Shown in pieces: positions 32,494 to 35,106 of a stretch of 35,106 nt of DNA. The stretch comes from an uncultured Mailhella sp. Its GTDB lineage: Bacteria; Desulfobacterota; Desulfovibrionia; Desulfovibrionales; Desulfovibrionaceae. How positions within the stretch are numbered: the stretch's first letter is position 1; each line of letters opens with the position of its first letter. Where the stretch lies: NCBI GenBank assembly GCA_910579055.1, contig CAJTSU010000011.1:7864-42969 (forward strand), read 5' to 3'. The position numbers and the translations under genes are program-made. Under the pieces are notes generated by a model. That model ran no database searches, was not told the origin of the DNA, and saw only the letters and a list, made by a program, of their open reading frames with translations.

Positions 32494-33753
32494 TTATGCG
32501 TCAGCGCAGACGCGCCGGATGCGCGCGCCCACGGCTTGCAGTTTGACTTCCATGCTCTCGTAACCGCGGTCAAGGTGGTAGATGCGCTGTACGGTGGTTT
32601 TGCCTCGAGCGGCAAGACCGGCCAGCACCAGAGAGGCGCTGGCCCGAAGATCCGAAGCCATGACCGGCGCGCCGGTCATGCGCTCCACGCCGCGCACCAT
32701 GGCGGCTGAACCGGCCAGGCGGATGTCCGCGCCCATGCGCACCAGTTCCTGAACGTGCATGAAACGGTTTTCAAAAATAGTTTCGTCGATCATGCTGGAA
32801 CCGTCGGCAAGGCAGAGCAGGGCCATAATCTGGGCCTGCATGTCCGTGGGGAAACCGGGATGCGGGCGGGTGCTGACATCCACGCCGCGCAGGCCGTCGC
32901 TCCCCCGGCGGGCGAGCACGCCGTCTTCCCGGAGAGATATTTCCATGCCCGCTTCGCGCAGTTTTATCAGTACGGCATCCATGTCGTCATACGGGCAATT
33001 CTTGAGCAGGAGTTCGCCGCCCGTGATGCCCGCCGCAGCAAGAAAGGTGCCCGCCTCAATGCGATCCGGCATGACGGCGTATTCACAGCCGGCAAGCGAG
33101 CGCACGCCCTGCACCCGGATGGCGGATGAGCCGTGGCCTTCGATCCTTGCGCCGCAGCGAATAAGAAATCTGGCCAGATCCACCACTTCCGGCTCGCGGG
33201 CCACGTTTTCCAGTACAGTTTCCCCATCGGCCAGACAGGCGGCCATGAGCAAATTTTCCGTTCCGCCCACGGTGGGGAAATCGAACTGAATATGTGCGCC
33301 CTTGAGTCCGTCGCATTTACCATTGATGTAGCCTTCCTCAAGTTCAAATTCCGCGCCCATTTTTTCCAGCGCGGAAAGATGCAGATTCACAGGGCGCGCC
33401 CCAATGGCGCAGCCGCCGGGCATGGCCACGCGGGCAACGCCGAGCCGAGCCAGCAGCGGGCCAAGGCAGAGCACCGAGGCGCGCATGGTTTTCACCAGTT
33501 CATAAGGCGCTTCGCTCTGTAATGTACAGTGGGAGACTTCAACCTTACCGTCATGGAAAGCACAGGGGCAGCCCAGGATTTCCAGCAACTTGAGCGTGGT
33601 GTGAATATCCCGCAGGTCGGGCACATTGGTGAAGGTTGTCGAACCGTTCAGCAGAATAGAAGCCATAAGAATGGGCAGTGCCGCGTTTTTCGATCCGCTG
33701 ACGCTGATTTCTCCCCGCAGGGGGCTCCCGCCTTCAATCACCAGATTTTGCAT
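32494..33753 (-). CDS. murA: UDP-N-acetylglucosamine 1-carboxyvinyltransferase
   Basis: 419 aa from the second of two adjacent ATGs, which has the better spacing to GCGAGGAA and gives the usual MxxLVIEGG start. It transfers enolpyruvate from PEP to UDP-GlcNAc, the first committed step of peptidoglycan synthesis, in the cytoplasm. SGSKNAALPI carries the conserved Lys-Asn pair. PGGCAIGARPVNLH carries the catalytic Cys115, so the enzyme should be fosfomycin-sensitive in principle (Asp here would give resistance). RPHPGFPTDMQAQ and FENRFMHVQEL are further signatures. There is a single copy in the window. comEC lies downstream on the same strand with a repeat between. Confidence 0.98.
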   Translation of the reverse strand: MQNLVIEGGSPLRGEISVSGSKNAALPILMASILLNGSTTFTNVPDLRDIHTTLKLLEILGCPCAFHDGKVEVSHCTLQSEAPYELVKTMRASVLCLGPLLARLGVARVAMPGGCAIGARPVNLHLSALEKMGAEFELEEGYINGKCDGLKGAHIQFDFPTVGGTENLLMAACLADGETVLENVAREPEVVDLARFLIRCGARIEGHGSSAIRVQGVRSLAGCEYAVMPDRIEAGTFLAAAGITGGELLLKNCPYDDMDAVLIKLREAGMEISLREDGVLARRGSDGLRGVDVSTRPHPGFPTDMQAQIMALLCLADGSSMIDETIFENRFMHVQELVRMGADIRLAGSAAMVRGVERMTGAPVMASDLRASASLVLAGLAARGKTTVQRIYHLDRGYESMEVKLQAVGARIRRVCADA

Positions 33754-33808
33754 CATTTCCTCGCTTTAAAGCGCTTTGGTTTGAACGGAATTGGCTCCCG
33801 AAAAAGGC

Positions 33809-33837
33809 TTGACCTTGTCGGACGCATTGAGTAATAG
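33809..33837 (+). promoter_or_regulatory. Sigma-70 promoter for tRNA-His
   Basis: TTGACC (33809-33814), a 17-base spacer, and TAATAG (33832-33837), ending 12 bases ahead of the tRNA. The -35 is good and the -10 only fair. Confidence 0.5.
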
Positions 33838-33849
33838 ATCATCTCGCAT

Positions 33850-33926
33850 GGCGGAAGTAGCTCAGTTGGCAGAGCACCTGGTTGTGGCCCAGGGGGCCGA
33901 GAGTTCAAGCCTCTTCTTTCGCCCCA
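33850..33926 (+). tRNA. tRNA-His (anticodon GTG)
   Basis: A complete cloverleaf can be drawn. The acceptor stem GCGGAAG (33851-33857) pairs with CTTTCGC (33916-33922, one G-T), with the extra G-1 at 33850 opposite C73, the identity feature of tRNA-His. The anticodon stem CCTGG/CCAGG encloses TTGTGGC with GTG in the middle. The T arm is GAGAG-TTCAAGC-CTCTT. The CCA end is encoded (33924-33926). A terminator follows directly. Confidence 0.95.
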
Positions 33927-33935
33927 TTCAAAAAT

Positions 33936-33960
33936 AAGCCCTGTTCGCAGGGCTTTTTTT
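33936..33960 (+). terminator. Intrinsic terminator after tRNA-His
   Basis: AAGCCCTG (33936-33943) pairs with CAGGGCTT (33948-33955) around the TTCG tetraloop, followed by a T-run to 33960. A partial A-run on the left could let it act on xth transcripts from the other strand as well. Confidence 0.85.
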
Positions 33961-34011
33961 GCGGCCCTTTGCCCGTTCCAGCCCTTTTCCGGAAAGACGG
34001 CGCGCCACGCA

Positions 34012-34803
34012 TCAGAACTCCAGGGCCAGCCCGACCGGGCAGTGATCCGAGCCGTACACATCGTTTTCGATCCAGGCGTCGCGGATATTGTATTTGAGTT
34101 CTTCAGAGACGAAGAAATAGTCAATACGCCATCCGATATTCTTTTCCCGCGCGCGCATGCGATAGGACCACCAGCTGTAGGCAGCGGCTTCCCCGCCGTG
34201 TACATGGCGAAAGGTATCCACATACCCCGCTGCCGTGAAGGCATCCATCCAGTCCCGTTCCACAGGCAGAAAGCCCGTATTGGATTCATTTTCCTTCGGG
34301 CGGGCCAAATCTACGGGCTTGTGGGCGATATTGAAATCGCCGCACACCACAATGGGCTTGTCGCGCCGCAATTCTTCCGCATAATCGAGAAACGCGCGGA
34401 AAAAGCCCATCTTGTACGGCACACGTTTGAACACGCCTTTTTCCAACTCTTCTCCGCCGTTGGGGAAATAGCCGTTGAAATAATGAAACTGTTCAAATTC
34501 CAGGTGAAGGATACGGCCTTCCCCCTGGTAGTCAGGGTCGGGCAGTTCGTGTTCTGCATACTGCGGTTCAATACGGCTGAATACCGCCACGCCGGAATAT
34601 CCTTTTTTTACGGTGGAAGGACACCACCATGCGTGCCAGCCCTCAGGCGCGCGGTTTGCCTCAGAGATTTGTTCGGGAGCCGCCTTGGTTTCCTGAAGGC
34701 CCACAATGTCGGCGTTTGTAGTGGAAAACCACGCCCATTCGGGCTTCCGGCTCAGGGCTCTGAATCCGTTGACATTCCAGGAGGCAAAACGCAGCAGGGG
34801 CAT
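34012..34803 (-). CDS. xth: Exodeoxyribonuclease III (ExoA/Xth-type AP endonuclease)
   Basis: 263 aa from the ATG at 34801-34803; a TTG 11 codons upstream is possible, but the family normally starts a few residues before the first strand, here FASWNVNGFRAL. Further signatures of the exonuclease-endonuclease-phosphatase fold are DIVGLQETK (metal-binding Glu), YFNGYFPNGG, VVCGDFNIAH (catalytic Asp/Asn), IDYFFVSEEL and the C-terminal GSDHCPVGL (Asp-His pair). It cleaves DNA at abasic sites and removes blocked 3' ends in base excision repair. It stands alone, convergent with the tRNA-His unit. The ribosome binding site is weak. Confidence 0.96.
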   Translation of the reverse strand: MPLLRFASWNVNGFRALSRKPEWAWFSTTNADIVGLQETKAAPEQISEANRAPEGWHAWWCPSTVKKGYSGVAVFSRIEPQYAEHELPDPDYQGEGRILHLEFEQFHYFNGYFPNGGEELEKGVFKRVPYKMGFFRAFLDYAEELRRDKPIVVCGDFNIAHKPVDLARPKENESNTGFLPVERDWMDAFTAAGYVDTFRHVHGGEAAAYSWWSYRMRAREKNIGWRIDYFFVSEELKYNIRDAWIENDVYGSDHCPVGLALEF

Positions 34804-35106
34804 GGCAAATCCAACGGTTGAAGATGTTTGTTTCAATCCTCAGTCGGCCTGTCTGCCGGCTGACTCCACATGCGGTGGGAAGAGAGCGGAAAAGAGTCCA
34901 TCGGCTGTGCCGATTTGTCAACCCCACGTCCTCCTGAAGGGGCAGGTTTCAAACCATAAAGAAATGTTTGAAGAAGAGGCGGGAACGCAGAACCAAGAAT
35001 ACGCGAGCGCGGGCCGAAGCTCAAGGAGCCTCTTTCCTTAGATCATTTTGTGATTGAAAGTATCTTCCAGCCAGGATCCTATGTTCTGGCGCGCAGGTTT
35101 CACGCC
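34804..35106. other. 303-bp right-edge segment without a recognisable gene
   Basis: No convincing coding frame is present. The last 28 bases (35079-35106) match the inverse of 16283-16310 with two mismatches, so a further copy of that repeat begins at the window edge. The part next to xth should hold its promoter, but none stands out. Confidence 0.5.

Noticed and set aside
1..35106. CRISPR array, prophage, or integrated element with attachment sites at tRNA-His
   Set aside because: No regularly spaced direct repeats, no integrase or phage genes, and no second copy of the tRNA 3' end was seen.

Overview
The window reads as a chromosomal segment of a Gram-negative, flagellated, chemotactic anaerobe, most likely a sulfidogenic member of the Desulfovibrionaceae (Desulfovibrio/Bilophila/Mailhella-like). 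The evidence for this is a large set of periplasmic aryl-sulfate sulfotransferase-type proteins, a YeiH-type putative sulfate/sulfonate exporter, an unusually long FlgA, and flagellar genes with a sigma-54 promoter. The genus cannot be fixed by eye.

Region 1 (1-12,768) is the striking part. Eight consecutive genes of the arylsulfotransferase (ASST, six-bladed beta-propeller) family lie on the + strand; the first is cut by the window edge. Two small secreted helix-hairpin-helix (ComEA-like) proteins follow the first one. Three sub-types are visible: a 503-505 aa type (copies 1-3), a divergent single copy (4), and a 456-477 aa type whose mature N-terminus reads Y(E/Q)AFxG (5-8). Copies 6 and 7 are visibly more AT-rich, and a frameshifted IS630-type transposase fragment lies just upstream of copy 6. 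Most intergenic gaps hold perfect hairpins, many without a U-tract, or dispersed repeats. No DsbL/DsbI pair, sulfatase or regulator is seen beside them.

Region 2 (12,769-16,680) holds glmS behind an extended -10 promoter, an HD-GYP cyclic-di-GMP phosphodiesterase 18 bp downstream, and a small Cys-rich DUF1508-like protein. Region 3 (minus strand, 16,687-22,831) has two chemoreceptors and glnS. The first receptor is broken by one in-frame amber codon; the second has a good sigma-28 promoter. glnS has a near-consensus sigma-70 promoter and its own terminator.

Region 4 (23,090-26,912) is a flagellar rod/P-ring/L-ring cluster, flgF-flgG-flgA-flgH, behind a sigma-54 promoter. It stops at flgH: the usual flgI is not next. 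Region 5 (27,216-29,348) is a YeiH-family exporter with an alanine-rich insertion of about 130 residues, followed by a 94 aa membrane-anchored protein and a terminator. Region 6 (29,587-34,803) has comEC and murA on the minus strand, tRNA-His(GTG) on the + strand with promoter and terminator, and xth on the minus strand.

Dispersed imperfect-palindromic repeats recur in the gaps at about 6.1, 12.8, 16.2, 18.85, 23.0, 29.5, 32.4 kb and at the right edge. They look like genome-wide intergenic repeat families. My working idea is that the ASST array gives the cell a battery of periplasmic sulfuryl-transfer enzymes with different substrate preferences, possibly linked to sulfur-oxyanion handling. 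That link is inference.
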